Part shown: positions 42,893-52,260 of the stretch, one piece after another
How the letters are laid out: each line of letters begins with the position of its first letter
Position numbering within the stretch: the first letter of the stretch is position 1
NCBI RefSeq assembly: GCF_002259645.1
Contig: NZ_MWWV01000002.1
Coordinates: 124,001-188,000, forward strand
Reading direction: 5' to 3'
Length of the DNA stretch: 64,000 nucleotides
DNA from: Bifidobacterium tissieri
Lineage (GTDB): Bacteria > Actinomycetota > Actinomycetes > Actinomycetales > Bifidobacteriaceae
Position numbers and translations under genes: made by a program
The notes under the pieces: model-generated
Told to the model about the DNA's origin: nothing
Databases searched by the model: none
The model's input: the letters and a program-made list of their open reading frames with translations, nothing else

Positions 42893-44434
42893 CTATTGTT
42901 CGTTCTTGATCGCGTCCAGCGCGGGAATGCTCACGGCCTTGTTCGACGGTCCGAAACCGGAGATCAGGCCGATCGCCATCGAGAACAGGATCGCGAACAC
43001 GAACAGCCACGGCGGGATCACCGACAGGCGGATCACGCCATCGCCGCCCACGATCGCCTGTTTCACGTGCTCCCAACTGAATCCGCCGAGTATGAGCAGA
43101 TTGATGCCCAACGAGATGATCCCGCTGAATATGCATCCGATCGAGCCGCCGAGGAATCCGATCGCGCCCGCCTCGCCGAGGAACATCATGCGGATGTCAC
43201 GCACATAGCAGCCGAGCGCCTTCATGATGCCGATCTCGCGAGTGCGTTCGGTCACCGACATGACCATCGTGTTCGTGATGCCGATCGCCGCCACCAGCAG
43301 CGATACCGCGCCGATGCCGCCGAGCATGAGCTGGATGAACCGCGACTGCTGCTCCAGATCCTTGCGCATCTGCTCGTACGAATTGGTGCTGAAGCCCATG
43401 TCGCGGATCTGCTGCTCCACGTCGGCGACCTGCGAGATGTCGTTCACCTTGACCAGTGCCTGACTGTAGGATGTGCGTTTCATCGCGGCCGACTTGTCCA
43501 CCTTGGCGATCATGGCCTTGGCTTGGTTCACGTCCATGAGGATGCCGTTGGATGTGGCCTGTCCTTTGTTGTAGTCCTCCTTGAGGACGCCGGTCGCTTT
43601 GAGTTTGAACATGTTGCCGGTGCCGGACGCGCCCGTTCCGTTTGTTGTACCGTCGTTGCCGCCATCTGACGAACCGGAGCCGGAACCGGACGCGCCGGAC
43701 ATCATGCCGGAACCGGATGTGCCGCCTGCCGCCGAATCATTGCCGCCGACCGTGACCGTGATCTCCGTTTTCATCGGATCGAAGAACGGCTTGACCGCCT
43801 CGTCGGCGGGAACGAATTCACAATTGCCCTGCATATCGCACTGGCTGACCTGACCGTTGCCGGCGTCGTACGGCTGCTGCCGCATGTTGTTGCCTTCAGG
43901 CCGGAACTTGTCCATGAACTGGTAGGCGAAGTACTGGCCGACGAGCACCTCGCCATCGCGGACGGGCGCTTCGCCTTCCTTCAGTTCGTATCCCATGCTC
44001 TTCAGTTCGGCCATGTCGATTGATTCGATCACGCCGTAGTCCGTGTAGAACCGGCCGTTGGACGCCGCCATCGTGATGCGGTAGTCGAGCGTGAGCTGGC
44101 CGGTGGCACCCACCACGCCGGGGAGCTGCTTGAACGACGCCAGTGTGTCGTCGTCCAGTTTCACCTCGTTCTCCGTGTCGCCGGAGGTTCCCGACTGCGT
44201 GGCTCCGTATCCCATACCGCCGTATTCCGTTCCCGGCCTGTACACGGTGATGACGTTGAGATCGCCCATCTGCTTGAGCATGGCCTTGTTCTGCTCGCTG
44301 ATGCCAGCGCCCAGCGAGATCATGAGCACGATCGAGCAACAGCCCACGATCACGCCAAGCACGGTGAGGATCGTCCGCGATTTGCGTCGGAACATGTTCT
44401 GCGCACACAGGCGCAGGATATCGTCAAAACGCAT
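42893..44434 (-). CDS. ABC transporter permease, MacB/FtsX-like
   Basis: 513 residues. N-terminal helix (TILTVLGVIVGCCSIVLMIS), a large extracytoplasmic MacB_PCD-type domain with a Gly/Ser/Asp-rich linker (about residues 230-280), and three C-terminal helices of the FtsX domain (LGGIGAVSLLVAAIGITNTM, VMSVTERTREIGIMKALGCY). Works with the ATPase at 45868 and the membrane protein at 44447. Such systems export peptides or antibiotics or act in envelope stress; the substrate cannot be read. Confidence 0.92.
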   Translation of the reverse strand: MRFDDILRLCAQNMFRRKSRTILTVLGVIVGCCSIVLMISLGAGISEQNKAMLKQMGDLNVITVYRPGTEYGGMGYGATQSGTSGDTENEVKLDDDTLASFKQLPGVVGATGQLTLDYRITMAASNGRFYTDYGVIESIDMAELKSMGYELKEGEAPVRDGEVLVGQYFAYQFMDKFRPEGNNMRQQPYDAGNGQVSQCDMQGNCEFVPADEAVKPFFDPMKTEITVTVGGNDSAAGGTSGSGMMSGASGSGSGSSDGGNDGTTNGTGASGTGNMFKLKATGVLKEDYNKGQATSNGILMDVNQAKAMIAKVDKSAAMKRTSYSQALVKVNDISQVADVEQQIRDMGFSTNSYEQMRKDLEQQSRFIQLMLGGIGAVSLLVAAIGITNTMVMSVTERTREIGIMKALGCYVRDIRMMFLGEAGAIGFLGGSIGCIFSGIISLGINLLILGGFSWEHVKQAIVGGDGVIRLSVIPPWLFVFAILFSMAIGLISGFGPSNKAVSIPALDAIKNEQ

Positions 44435-44446
44435 GATCGGCTCCGG

Positions 44447-45796
44447 TCAGTGACGACGGCGAGCGCCGGACGCGGAACCGTTGTCGGGCAGGTCGGCGAC
44501 GGCGGCGACGGCGGGCAGGTCGGCCGTGTCGTCGCTGGGCACGGCGGGCACACCGGACGTGGCGGTCACACCGGACGCACTTGCACTGCCAGCCGGGCCG
44601 CTGCCGTTGCCATCGGACGGTCCGTTGCCATCGGATGGACCGCCGGCGTCGCCGTCGCCCTTCTCCCAATCGTCCCACGCCTCATCCACGCTGGCCTTCT
44701 TCTTGCGCTTCTTACGACGACGGATCATCACAATCGCAATGATCACCGCCATCACGATCACCACGCCCACGACGACCACCCACCACGGCGTCCCCGTCTG
44801 CTCCTGCGTTGTCATGTCGGCGTCGGCGGAGGGGATATCCGGCGCGGGCGCCTCCTGCACGCTCAGCGTCACCGGGAATTCCTTGGTCTGCTGGTGCCCG
44901 TCGGAATCCTCGTAGACAATGGTGAACTTGGCGTTCACATCGCCCGTGGTGGTGGGGGTGAAGGCGAAGCCGATCGAGCCGGACGCGCCGGATGCCACGT
45001 TGCCGAGATACTGGGTCTTGGTCACCGCCTCGATGCCGTCACCCTCCACCGTGGCCTCCACATTGGCGATATCCCCCTTGCCCTTGTTCACATAGGCCAT
45101 GGTGACGGTGGATTCCTCGCCCGCGTTGAGACTTTCAGGCACCTGCGGATCGTTCACCTGGAATCGGTCGGGCTGGCTCACCGGCACAGACAGTTTGATG
45201 TCGGCGTTGTTCGAACCGCGCTGGTCCTGGTCCACGTATTCGTAGCGGAAGCTCACAGTGATGCCCTGCGCGCCGCTTTTGGCGCCGCTCACCGCCTGCA
45301 TCTGCACCTCCTGGCTGAGGCTCTTACCCGCGGCCAGTCGGTCGAAGTAGAACGTGTTCGTGCCACCGGCGATGGTGAAGTTCTCGCCGCCGTCCACGGT
45401 GACGACCATGTTCTCCACACGCACCTTGCCCTTGTTCTGGAACGTGAAGTTGAGCGGGAACGTGGCGCCTGCGGCCACCGAATTGCCGCCGTACGTGTAG
45501 CCGGTGATGATGATGTTCGGTACGGGACCGGCGATCACGGTCTGTGTGGACCCGGATCTGTTGGCGGGGGCGGTTGTGGCGGTGCCGGCATCGGCGATCT
45601 CGTCGGCGAGCGCGGACTGCACACCGAACGACAGTCCGGAGGCCATGGCCAGTGTGAGGCCCAGCACGATCGAGAGCAGTGCGGCGATCAGGCGAGTCGT
45701 CGGCGCGGATGCCGTCGGCGCGATCGCAGTTGTTGCCGTTGCCGTCGTGGATCGCGCACTACAGGATCGTGTGTCACGGGTGGGTGTGGCCGTCAT
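44447..45796 (-). CDS. Exported CARDB-type membrane protein of the ABC system
   Basis: 449 residues from the ATG at 45794-45796 (AGAAGGAAA upstream). Signal segment LIAALLSIVLGLTLAMASGL, then two CARDB/COG1361-like beta domains (FTFQNKGKVRVENMVVTVDG; MAYVNKGKGDIANVEATVEG). Then a membrane helix (WWVVVVGVVIVMAVIIAIVM) and a basic, Gly/Ala/Asp-rich cytoplasmic tail. It sits between ATPase and permease genes with only 12 and 71 bases of spacing. Probably an extracytoplasmic adaptor for the transporter. Confidence 0.85.
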   Translation of the reverse strand: MTATPTRDTRSCSARSTTATATTAIAPTASAPTTRLIAALLSIVLGLTLAMASGLSFGVQSALADEIADAGTATTAPANRSGSTQTVIAGPVPNIIITGYTYGGNSVAAGATFPLNFTFQNKGKVRVENMVVTVDGGENFTIAGGTNTFYFDRLAAGKSLSQEVQMQAVSGAKSGAQGITVSFRYEYVDQDQRGSNNADIKLSVPVSQPDRFQVNDPQVPESLNAGEESTVTMAYVNKGKGDIANVEATVEGDGIEAVTKTQYLGNVASGASGSIGFAFTPTTTGDVNAKFTIVYEDSDGHQQTKEFPVTLSVQEAPAPDIPSADADMTTQEQTGTPWWVVVVGVVIVMAVIIAIVMIRRRKKRKKKASVDEAWDDWEKGDGDAGGPSDGNGPSDGNGSGPAGSASASGVTATSGVPAVPSDDTADLPAVAAVADLPDNGSASGARRRH

Positions 45797-45867
45797 GGGG
45801 TTTCCTTCTGTCTCGGTTCCTGAAATATTGTCGATGTCGGCGATATCGCCGAATTGGCGTTGTGCCG

Positions 45868-46611
45868 TCAGTCGTTCATGGTGTCGTCGATGATCCGTCC
45901 GTCGAGCAGGGTGACGATGCGGTCGGCGTAGGACGCCATGTTGGGGTCGTGCGAAACCAGCACGATCGTCTGATTGAGACGCCGTGCGAACGAGCACATC
46001 ATCGCCATCACGTCGGTTTTGGTTTTTGAGTCGAGGTTGCCGGTGGGCTCGTCGGCGAACACCACCTGCGGCTTGGCCACGAATGCACGCGCGATGCCGA
46101 CGCGCTGCTGCTGACCGCCCGACATCTGGTACGGGAAGTGCTTCATGCGTCGTTCGAGTCCGACCCGTTTGAGCATGGTTCGGGCCGCCGCTTCGCGCTG
46201 CGCCTTGGGCACGCCGCGGAACATAAGCGGCATGGCCACGTTTTCGACCGCGGTGAGATTGGGGAGCAGATTGTAGGACTGGAATACGAATCCGAGATGT
46301 TTCTGGCGGAATTCGGCCAATTCGTGCTCCTCGAGCCTGGATATGGGCACGCCGCCGATCATCACACCGCCTCGTGTGGGTTTCTCCATGCCGGCAAGCT
46401 GGTTGAGCAGGGTGCTTTTGCCGGATCCGGATTCGCCGAAGATGCAGCAGATCTGTCCTTTGGGGATGCTCAGGTTCACGCGTTCAAGCGCAACGACGAC
46501 CTCGTCGCCGACCGGGTATTCCTTGCGGAGGTTGCGAACTTCGATGATGGGCCGGGATCGGCGTTCGGATTGCTGTCGTTCGGATTGCTGTCGTTCGGAT
46601 CGTTCGTCCAT
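45868..46611 (-). CDS. ABC transporter ATP-binding protein, MacB/LolD-like
   Basis: 247 residues. A short N-terminal repeat SERQQSERQQSER is encoded by a 15-bp tandem duplication (about 46565-46605). Walker A FGESGSGKSTLL, Q-loop FVFQSYNLLPNLTAVENVAM, signature MSGGQQQRVGIARA, Walker B VVFADEPTGNLD. First gene of a three-gene ABC operon with the CARDB protein and the permease. Ribosome binding site GAGGGAG. Confidence 0.93.
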   Translation of the reverse strand: MDERSERQQSERQQSERRSRPIIEVRNLRKEYPVGDEVVVALERVNLSIPKGQICCIFGESGSGKSTLLNQLAGMEKPTRGGVMIGGVPISRLEEHELAEFRQKHLGFVFQSYNLLPNLTAVENVAMPLMFRGVPKAQREAAARTMLKRVGLERRMKHFPYQMSGGQQQRVGIARAFVAKPQVVFADEPTGNLDSKTKTDVMAMMCSFARRLNQTIVLVSHDPNMASYADRIVTLLDGRIIDDTMND

Positions 46612-46903
46612 GGATCATCTCCCTCTGCCGACGACCGTACGCATCGTGGCGTTGATTACGATCGGCGGTTCTTCCTCATCGATGGTAGCCGGCCATCATC
46701 GTTTGTGTGTGCAAGGCCAAGGATCCCACGAACGTCTCATGGGGATCAACCCTTGCCGTGTCTGGCACGGCATACTGGTTTCCCGGGCAAATGACAGCGT
46801 GCTTTCAGCATACGTGAAATGATGTCGAACCCCCATAGTCCCCCGGAATGATTTTTCCGACCTCCTTGTCGGCCAGAACGGGAACGGGGAGGCAGATACG
46901 AAA

Positions 46904-46931
46904 CCGGCTCCCCTCGAAGGAGGGAAGCCGG
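46904..46931 (-). terminator. Hairpin after the DEAD-box helicase gene
   Basis: CCGGCT (46904-46909) pairs with AGCCGG (46926-46931), with CCCT/AGGG inside, 70 bases after the helicase stop on the minus strand. The rest of 46612-47001 shows no gene; a small hairpin TGCCGTG/CACGGCA lies near 46753-46771. Confidence 0.6.
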
Positions 46932-47001
46932 CGAACAACGACGCGCTTGATCAGCGTGTATTCAGTGCGCAGTCATCGCAAGGCGCACAGTCATCGCAAG
47001 A

Positions 47002-48765
47002 TCAGCGACCGCGGGAAACGCGGAAGGGGGCGGCCTTCCTACGGGACTTGCGGAAGCCCTGCGCGGCGCGGGACGTGGTGTGTCCGTTGCGGCCGCCGTG
47101 CGAACCATGAGTACCGTGCGCACCGGTCATGCCGCTGTTCTGCTGCTTGCCCTGATGACGCTTGGCCTTGCGTTCGGTGGCATGCTGGTCGGCGTAGCGC
47201 GCCTCCGTGCCGCGACGACCACGGCCGCGCTCCTCGGCGTTACGGGCCACGGCTCCGCGCTTGCCGCCGCCACGGTTCTCGGCACCGCGCCTGACGTCGT
47301 TGCGCTCGTTACGATCATTGCGCTCCGCGGCACCGCGACGGCCACCGTGATGCTGATGCCTGGTGGTCTTCTTCGGCTTGGCCGGAACCTTGAGCTGCCA
47401 TCCGAACACGAGCGGCGCATACTCGCCCACCAGCTCCTTGACGGCCGGGTCCTCGGGCTTGACCCATGTGGACTTCACCTGGATGCCGGCGCGACGCATC
47501 GTGGCGCGCACACCGCGCTCCTGACTCGGTAGCACCAGCGTCACCACGTCACCGGACTCGCCGGCGCGCGCGGTACGGCCGGAACGGTGCAGGAACGACT
47601 TCGGATCCATCGGAGGATCCACCTGCACCACAAGCTCCACATCGCTCACGTCGATGCCGCGGGCCGCCACGTCGGTGGCCACGAGCACGTTCACATCGCC
47701 GTTTGTGAAGGCGGCGAGATGACGGTCGCGCTGGTTCTGGTTGAGATTGCCCTGCAGGTCCACGGCCGGAATGCCGGACTTGACGAGCTTGGCGGCCAGC
47801 TTCTGCGCTTGGAACTTGGTACGCGTGAACAGGATGCGCTTGCCCTTGCCTCCGGCGAGCTTGTTGACCAGCGTGGCCTTGTTGCCCTGAGAGACGACGA
47901 ACAGATGGTGGGTCATGGTGTCGACCTGCGCGTCGGCGTCATCCACCTCGTGCACCTTGGCGTTGTGCATGAACCGCTTGACCAGCCCATCAACACCATG
48001 GTCGAGCGTGGCGGAGAACAGCATGCGCTGTCCGCGGGGATCGACCTTCTCCAGCAAACGGGTCACGGACGGCAGGAAGCCCATGTCGGCCATCTCATCG
48101 GCCTCGTCGAGCACGGTGATCTCCACGGACTCCAGCGACAGCAGACCCTGACCGAGCAGATCCTCCAGTCGTCCCGGGCAGGCGACCACGATCTCGGCAC
48201 CACGGTTGAGCCCGTCGACCTGACGGCCCTGCTTCACACCACCGTAGATCGTCACGGTGTTCATACCCATCATGGCGGCGAGCGGCTGGATCACCTCGTC
48301 GATCTGGTTCACCAGCTCACGCGTGGGGGCCAGCACCAGACCCAGCGGATGCGGCACATTGCCGTTGGCACGCTTCTCATGACGGCGGTTGTTGCCGCCT
48401 CTGCCCTTGGCATACTTGGCCAGACGGGCGACCAGCGGAATGGAGAAGGCGAGCGTCTTGCCCGAACCGGTCCTGCCGCGGCCGAGCAGATCACGACCAG
48501 CCAAGGAATCAGGCAGCGTATCGGCCTGAATGGGGAACGCCTCGGTCTTGCCATCGGCGGCGAGCACGCGCACCAGCGGCTTCGGCACGCCGAGTTCGGC
48601 GAAGGAGACGGGCTTGACGTCGTCCGCGACGTCGGCGGCATCATCGGCCGTCACGGCATCGGCGGCGGATTCGTTCATATCGTTGGTATCAGTCATATCG
48701 GTCACGGAATCGGATTCAACGGCATCGGACACAATGGCATCGTCAACAACAGTAGTGTTCGGCAC
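47002..48765 (-). CDS. DEAD-box ATP-dependent RNA helicase
   Basis: 587 residues. An acidic N-terminal stretch of about 50 residues precedes the Q-motif region (FAELGVPKPLVRVLAADGKT), GRGRTGSGKTLAF (Walker A), PTRELVNQI, VLDEADEMADMGF (DEAD), LFSATLD, ATDVAARGIDV and HRSGRTARAGESG. A basic Arg/Gly/Asn-rich C-terminal tail of about 130 residues probably binds RNA. Role in ribosome assembly or RNA turnover, often cold-induced in this family. Its upstream region holds the 52-bp tandem array. Confidence 0.95.
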   Translation of the reverse strand: MPNTTVVDDAIVSDAVESDSVTDMTDTNDMNESAADAVTADDAADVADDVKPVSFAELGVPKPLVRVLAADGKTEAFPIQADTLPDSLAGRDLLGRGRTGSGKTLAFSIPLVARLAKYAKGRGGNNRRHEKRANGNVPHPLGLVLAPTRELVNQIDEVIQPLAAMMGMNTVTIYGGVKQGRQVDGLNRGAEIVVACPGRLEDLLGQGLLSLESVEITVLDEADEMADMGFLPSVTRLLEKVDPRGQRMLFSATLDHGVDGLVKRFMHNAKVHEVDDADAQVDTMTHHLFVVSQGNKATLVNKLAGGKGKRILFTRTKFQAQKLAAKLVKSGIPAVDLQGNLNQNQRDRHLAAFTNGDVNVLVATDVAARGIDVSDVELVVQVDPPMDPKSFLHRSGRTARAGESGDVVTLVLPSQERGVRATMRRAGIQVKSTWVKPEDPAVKELVGEYAPLVFGWQLKVPAKPKKTTRHQHHGGRRGAAERNDRNERNDVRRGAENRGGGKRGAVARNAEERGRGRRGTEARYADQHATERKAKRHQGKQQNSGMTGAHGTHGSHGGRNGHTTSRAAQGFRKSRRKAAPFRVSRGR

Positions 48766-48950
48766 GGCAGCCTTTCAAAACAATAATCAGCAGACAATCA
48801 ATCGGTATGAATCCCCCGACAATGCGCCGTCATCCATATGACTATGAACACGGATCTGACATGTCTGGGGATCATCACAATCCAGGCCGGTTCCTCCGAC
48901 CTGTGCAAACTTAGTGATGATACCCCAAGGTCGATACTTTCATACTTTCA

Positions 48951-49142
48951 CTGCGGGTTCATACAACACGGTGGACAGACCCGCAGCGGAGGACTCTCCA
49001 TACTGCGGCTTTATCTTTACTCGGCAACAAACCCGCAGCGAAGGGTCTCCCTCAGTGCGGGTTGTTCACGGCCATAGGGCAAACCCGCAGATAACGGGCC
49101 TCTCCGCTGCGGGTTTATCGAGGATTGGCACCCAACCCGCAG
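48951..49142. repeat. Tandem array of 52-bp units carrying 9-bp inverted repeats
   Basis: CTGCGGGTT or a near copy starts at 48951, 49003, 49055 and 49107, and AACCCGCAG or a near copy at 48978, 49030, 49082 and 49134. Both series keep an exact 52-base period, giving about 3.7 units. Neighbouring arms can form hairpins such as 49030-49063 and 49081-49116. The array sits between the divergent helicase and DUF262 genes. Confidence 0.8.
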
Positions 49143-49241
49143 CAAACGGCCAACGACCAGCCACACCACCGCAACACGCAACTCGAATACTGTCCGCATC
49201 GCGGCGGCTATAGTCGGAATCAACCAACGAAGGGAGTCGGG

Positions 49242-51392
49242 ATGGGTATCAACGCAAGCGAAAAGCCACTGGGCAAGGTGTTCTCCACCGACTACCAATT
49301 CGTCATCCCCGCATTCCAGCGCGCCTACTCGTGGCAGGTGAGCAACATGCTGCAGCTGGTGGAGGATCTCGAGGACGCCGCACGCGACCCGGAGCATCCA
49401 TACTTCCTCGGCTCGCTGATCCTGGTGGGCGGCACGGATTCCACCGGACGCCTGTATCAGGTGATCGACGGCCAGCAGCGACTCACCTCGCTCACCATCA
49501 TCATCGCCATTCTGCGCGATCTCGAAACGGACCCCGAACTCGTCGCCAACCTCAACACGCTGATCCTCGAGGAAGGCAACCGACTGTTCGGACGCGAGGC
49601 CGAACCGCGTCTGGCACTACGCGAACGCGACGCCGAGTTCTTCCGCAACTACGTGCAGGAAGGCAATCTCGAATCGCTGTTCGATCTGCGCGACAGCGAC
49701 ATGGAATCGAACGCGCAACGCAACATCGTGCAGAACACCAAGGCCGCCTACGATGCGCTGGATGCGTTGGACGAGAAGGAGCGCAGGGCCCTGGCAGGCT
49801 ATCTGGTAAGCAACGTGTTCCTGATCATCGTGCGCACCGACGATCTGGCCGGCGCGCACCGCATCTTCGACGTGATGAACATGCGCGGACTGCCGCTGAC
49901 CGCATCCGACGTGTTCAAGGCCAAGGCCGTATCGGCAATCCCGCTGGCCGACCGCGACATCTACGGCAAACGCTGGGATGATGCGATCGATCCGCTGGGC
50001 GACGACGTGGAGGCGTTCTTCAACGATCTGCTGCTGGTCACCTCGCCCAAGTCCGGCATGCGCGGACCGGTCGACGGATTCCGGATCAAGGTGTTCGACG
50101 AGTATCTGAAGAAGAACACAGCCGCAGAATTCATCAACGGCATACTGGCGCCGTACGCCCGCGCATGGCTGATGGTGAACCAGCCGCACGCGTTCGCGCT
50201 GCCACAGGAGGTGTCGGACTGGCTCGTGTCGCTCAACGATTTCCAGTCCACCGAATGGAAGCCCGTGGCCATGTGGGCGCTGACGAACATGGGCGGACTA
50301 CAGTCCCTGACGAACGGCGACGTGAACGGCACCGCAGCCAACGCAGCCAACGACGACACGGCAGACACGGCAGACACAGGCGGCAAGACCGGCAAGGATG
50401 CTGACAGGGCGGAGCAGCAGATGCGCAAACTCGTGAATCTGCTGGCCGCACTGGAACGCGTGACCGGCGTGGACAATCTGGCACGACAGACATCGGCTGC
50501 ACGCCGCACCCGCGTGGTGCAGATCCTCAAGGATCTCAAGAAGGGCAAGGACATCGGCAAGTCCACTGGATTCGCGATCAGCGACGATGAGCGCAAGACC
50601 GCGCTCGCCCGACTGCGCGGCGAACTGCAGGCCACAGGCACGCTCAAGAAGCTGTTGCTGCTGCGCGCCAACGATCAGCGGGCCGGCGAGCGCATCGTAC
50701 GACCACGCAACATCAACGTGGTGCGCATACTGCCGGAACGGATCGGCGCGAATTCGTCGTTCGCGGTATGGCCGGAGTCCACGCGCGACCATTGGGTGGA
50801 CAGGATCGGCAATCTGGTGCTCACCTCCACGAACGAGCAGATAATCGCCAAACTCGACAGCTACGCCCCACGCGCGGAACGGATTCTGGCCCAGCACAAA
50901 TCGTTGAAATATCCGCTGACCGCCGAGCTCGAATCGGTCCGGGAGCTCACGCCGGATGTGCTGGAACGCCGGCAGGAGGAGATCGTGCATCTCATCGCCG
51001 AATACTGGCGGATCAGGTTCGATGCCGACAAGGTCGATCTGACCACGCTCAGCGAGGATCATCTGACGCGCGGCAGTGGCAGGTCGACGACCGGGTCGAA
51101 ACGCATCACGATCGCACAGGTAATCGACGCCGGGCTGCTGGTGCCGGGCGAGACGCTGGTATGGAAGCGGCCGCGACTCGGCCAGGAGTGGATCGCCACG
51201 GTGACGCGAGACGGCAAACTGCAGCTGGAGGACGGATCGAAGCATTCCACGCCCACGGCGGCGGCCCGCGCGGCAAGCGGCAAGGCGTCGGGCGCAGGGC
51301 TGGACGTGTGGCGGAGGCAGTCGAACGGGCAGAAGCTCAGCGAGATCTGGCAGGCGTACCGTCTCAAGGCACTGGGTGGCCGCGGCCAATAA
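49242..51392 (+). CDS. DUF262/DUF1524 restriction-like protein (GmrSD type)
   Basis: 716 residues from the ATG at 49242, which follows AAGGGAG; the reading can start earlier but without conservation. The N-terminal DUF262 domain has FVIPAFQRAYSW and the YQVIDGQQRLTSL motif of the GmrS NTPase. The C-terminal DUF1524 region has WVDRIGNLVLTSTNEQI, but the HNH histidine expected before (HIxPQ) reads VVRILPE. A last domain (KRITIAQVIDAGLLVPGETL, LGQEWIATVTRDGKLQLEDG) resembles RAMA-type modules of restriction proteins. GmrSD enzymes cut modified phage DNA. With the histidine lost the nuclease may be inactive or act through other residues. Confidence 0.85.
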   Translation: MGINASEKPLGKVFSTDYQFVIPAFQRAYSWQVSNMLQLVEDLEDAARDPEHPYFLGSLILVGGTDSTGRLYQVIDGQQRLTSLTIIIAILRDLETDPELVANLNTLILEEGNRLFGREAEPRLALRERDAEFFRNYVQEGNLESLFDLRDSDMESNAQRNIVQNTKAAYDALDALDEKERRALAGYLVSNVFLIIVRTDDLAGAHRIFDVMNMRGLPLTASDVFKAKAVSAIPLADRDIYGKRWDDAIDPLGDDVEAFFNDLLLVTSPKSGMRGPVDGFRIKVFDEYLKKNTAAEFINGILAPYARAWLMVNQPHAFALPQEVSDWLVSLNDFQSTEWKPVAMWALTNMGGLQSLTNGDVNGTAANAANDDTADTADTGGKTGKDADRAEQQMRKLVNLLAALERVTGVDNLARQTSAARRTRVVQILKDLKKGKDIGKSTGFAISDDERKTALARLRGELQATGTLKKLLLLRANDQRAGERIVRPRNINVVRILPERIGANSSFAVWPESTRDHWVDRIGNLVLTSTNEQIIAKLDSYAPRAERILAQHKSLKYPLTAELESVRELTPDVLERRQEEIVHLIAEYWRIRFDADKVDLTTLSEDHLTRGSGRSTTGSKRITIAQVIDAGLLVPGETLVWKRPRLGQEWIATVTRDGKLQLEDGSKHSTPTAAARAASGKASGAGLDVWRRQSNGQKLSEIWQAYRLKALGGRGQ

Positions 51393-51518
51393 TTCAACGC
51401 AGCATGTCGCACGTATGAACACTCGGCAAATCCTGATATACGCGCCTTTCCCGCCCGCATACCCGCGGAATACTGGAATTACGGGGTTGTTGCAGTATTC
51501 AATGCAAAGGGGGAGCGA

Positions 51519-52139
51519 GTGGAAGACGACGCATACGCGCACATTGGCATCAAGCGCGCCAAACGTAAGATGGTCACCAAAGTGATTCTGTTTGGCGTCG
51601 CGACCGTGCTTCTGACAGGACAGTTGATATCGTCGCTGTCCCTGCTCGTAGGCCCGGGAATGTTCCCGACTATGGTGGGGATGCTGTTGATGACGAACAT
51701 CATTCCGATCATCCTGCTCATCGTATGTGTATGGAGACTGGTGGTCTGGCTGAAGGCGCTGAACACTCCCCCATCTCAGGATCATGGCGTGGTGGCGGAA
51801 TTCAATACCACCACCGATGACGATGACGACACCACCACAACACATATCCTGCAACTCGACAACGGGAAGAGGGTGGATCTCAGCGACAAGTTGTCGTCGA
51901 TATTCCAAGGAGATGACGAGACACGGAAGCGGCTGATCACCCCCGGTACACGAGTGGTCCTCATCTGGTATCGCGACACGCCGGTCTATGCATCGATTGC
52001 ACTGGAGCAACCGCAGCAAGTGCAACAGGCAACGGCACAGCAGGCTCAGACGCCGCTGGCACCGCAGACATCATTGCCGCCGCAGACGCCGGTACAGCCA
52101 AATGCCGCGCCGAACCCGATCCATACCGCTCGCGCATGA
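51519..52139 (+). CDS. Membrane protein, short member of a paralogous trio
   Basis: 206 residues from a GTG preceded by AAAGGGGGAG. Two membrane helices (VILFGVATVLLTGQLISSLS; MLLMTNIIPIILLIVCVWRL), a beta-rich domain with DDDDDTTTTHILQLDNGKR and TPGTRVVLIWYRDTPVYASI, and a Gln/Pro-rich tail. The central domain matches those at 52261 and 53639 (TPGEHVIITWYEKPFI, TPGTYVILTWYEKPFI). Function unknown. Confidence 0.75.
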   Translation: MEDDAYAHIGIKRAKRKMVTKVILFGVATVLLTGQLISSLSLLVGPGMFPTMVGMLLMTNIIPIILLIVCVWRLVVWLKALNTPPSQDHGVVAEFNTTTDDDDDTTTTHILQLDNGKRVDLSDKLSSIFQGDDETRKRLITPGTRVVLIWYRDTPVYASIALEQPQQVQQATAQQAQTPLAPQTSLPPQTPVQPNAAPNPIHTARA

Positions 52140-52260
52140 TCGACCTGATCGGCGCTGACAACACACGACTCGTACAGATGCACGCAATCACAGGATCGCA
52201 GGATTCACGATATACGCGGAAACCAAAGCATTCCAGATCATTCGGAAAGGAATCGGATAG

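Noticed and set aside
48951-49142. CRISPR array
   Set aside because: The whole 52-bp unit repeats, there are no unique spacers of constant length and no cas genes nearby.
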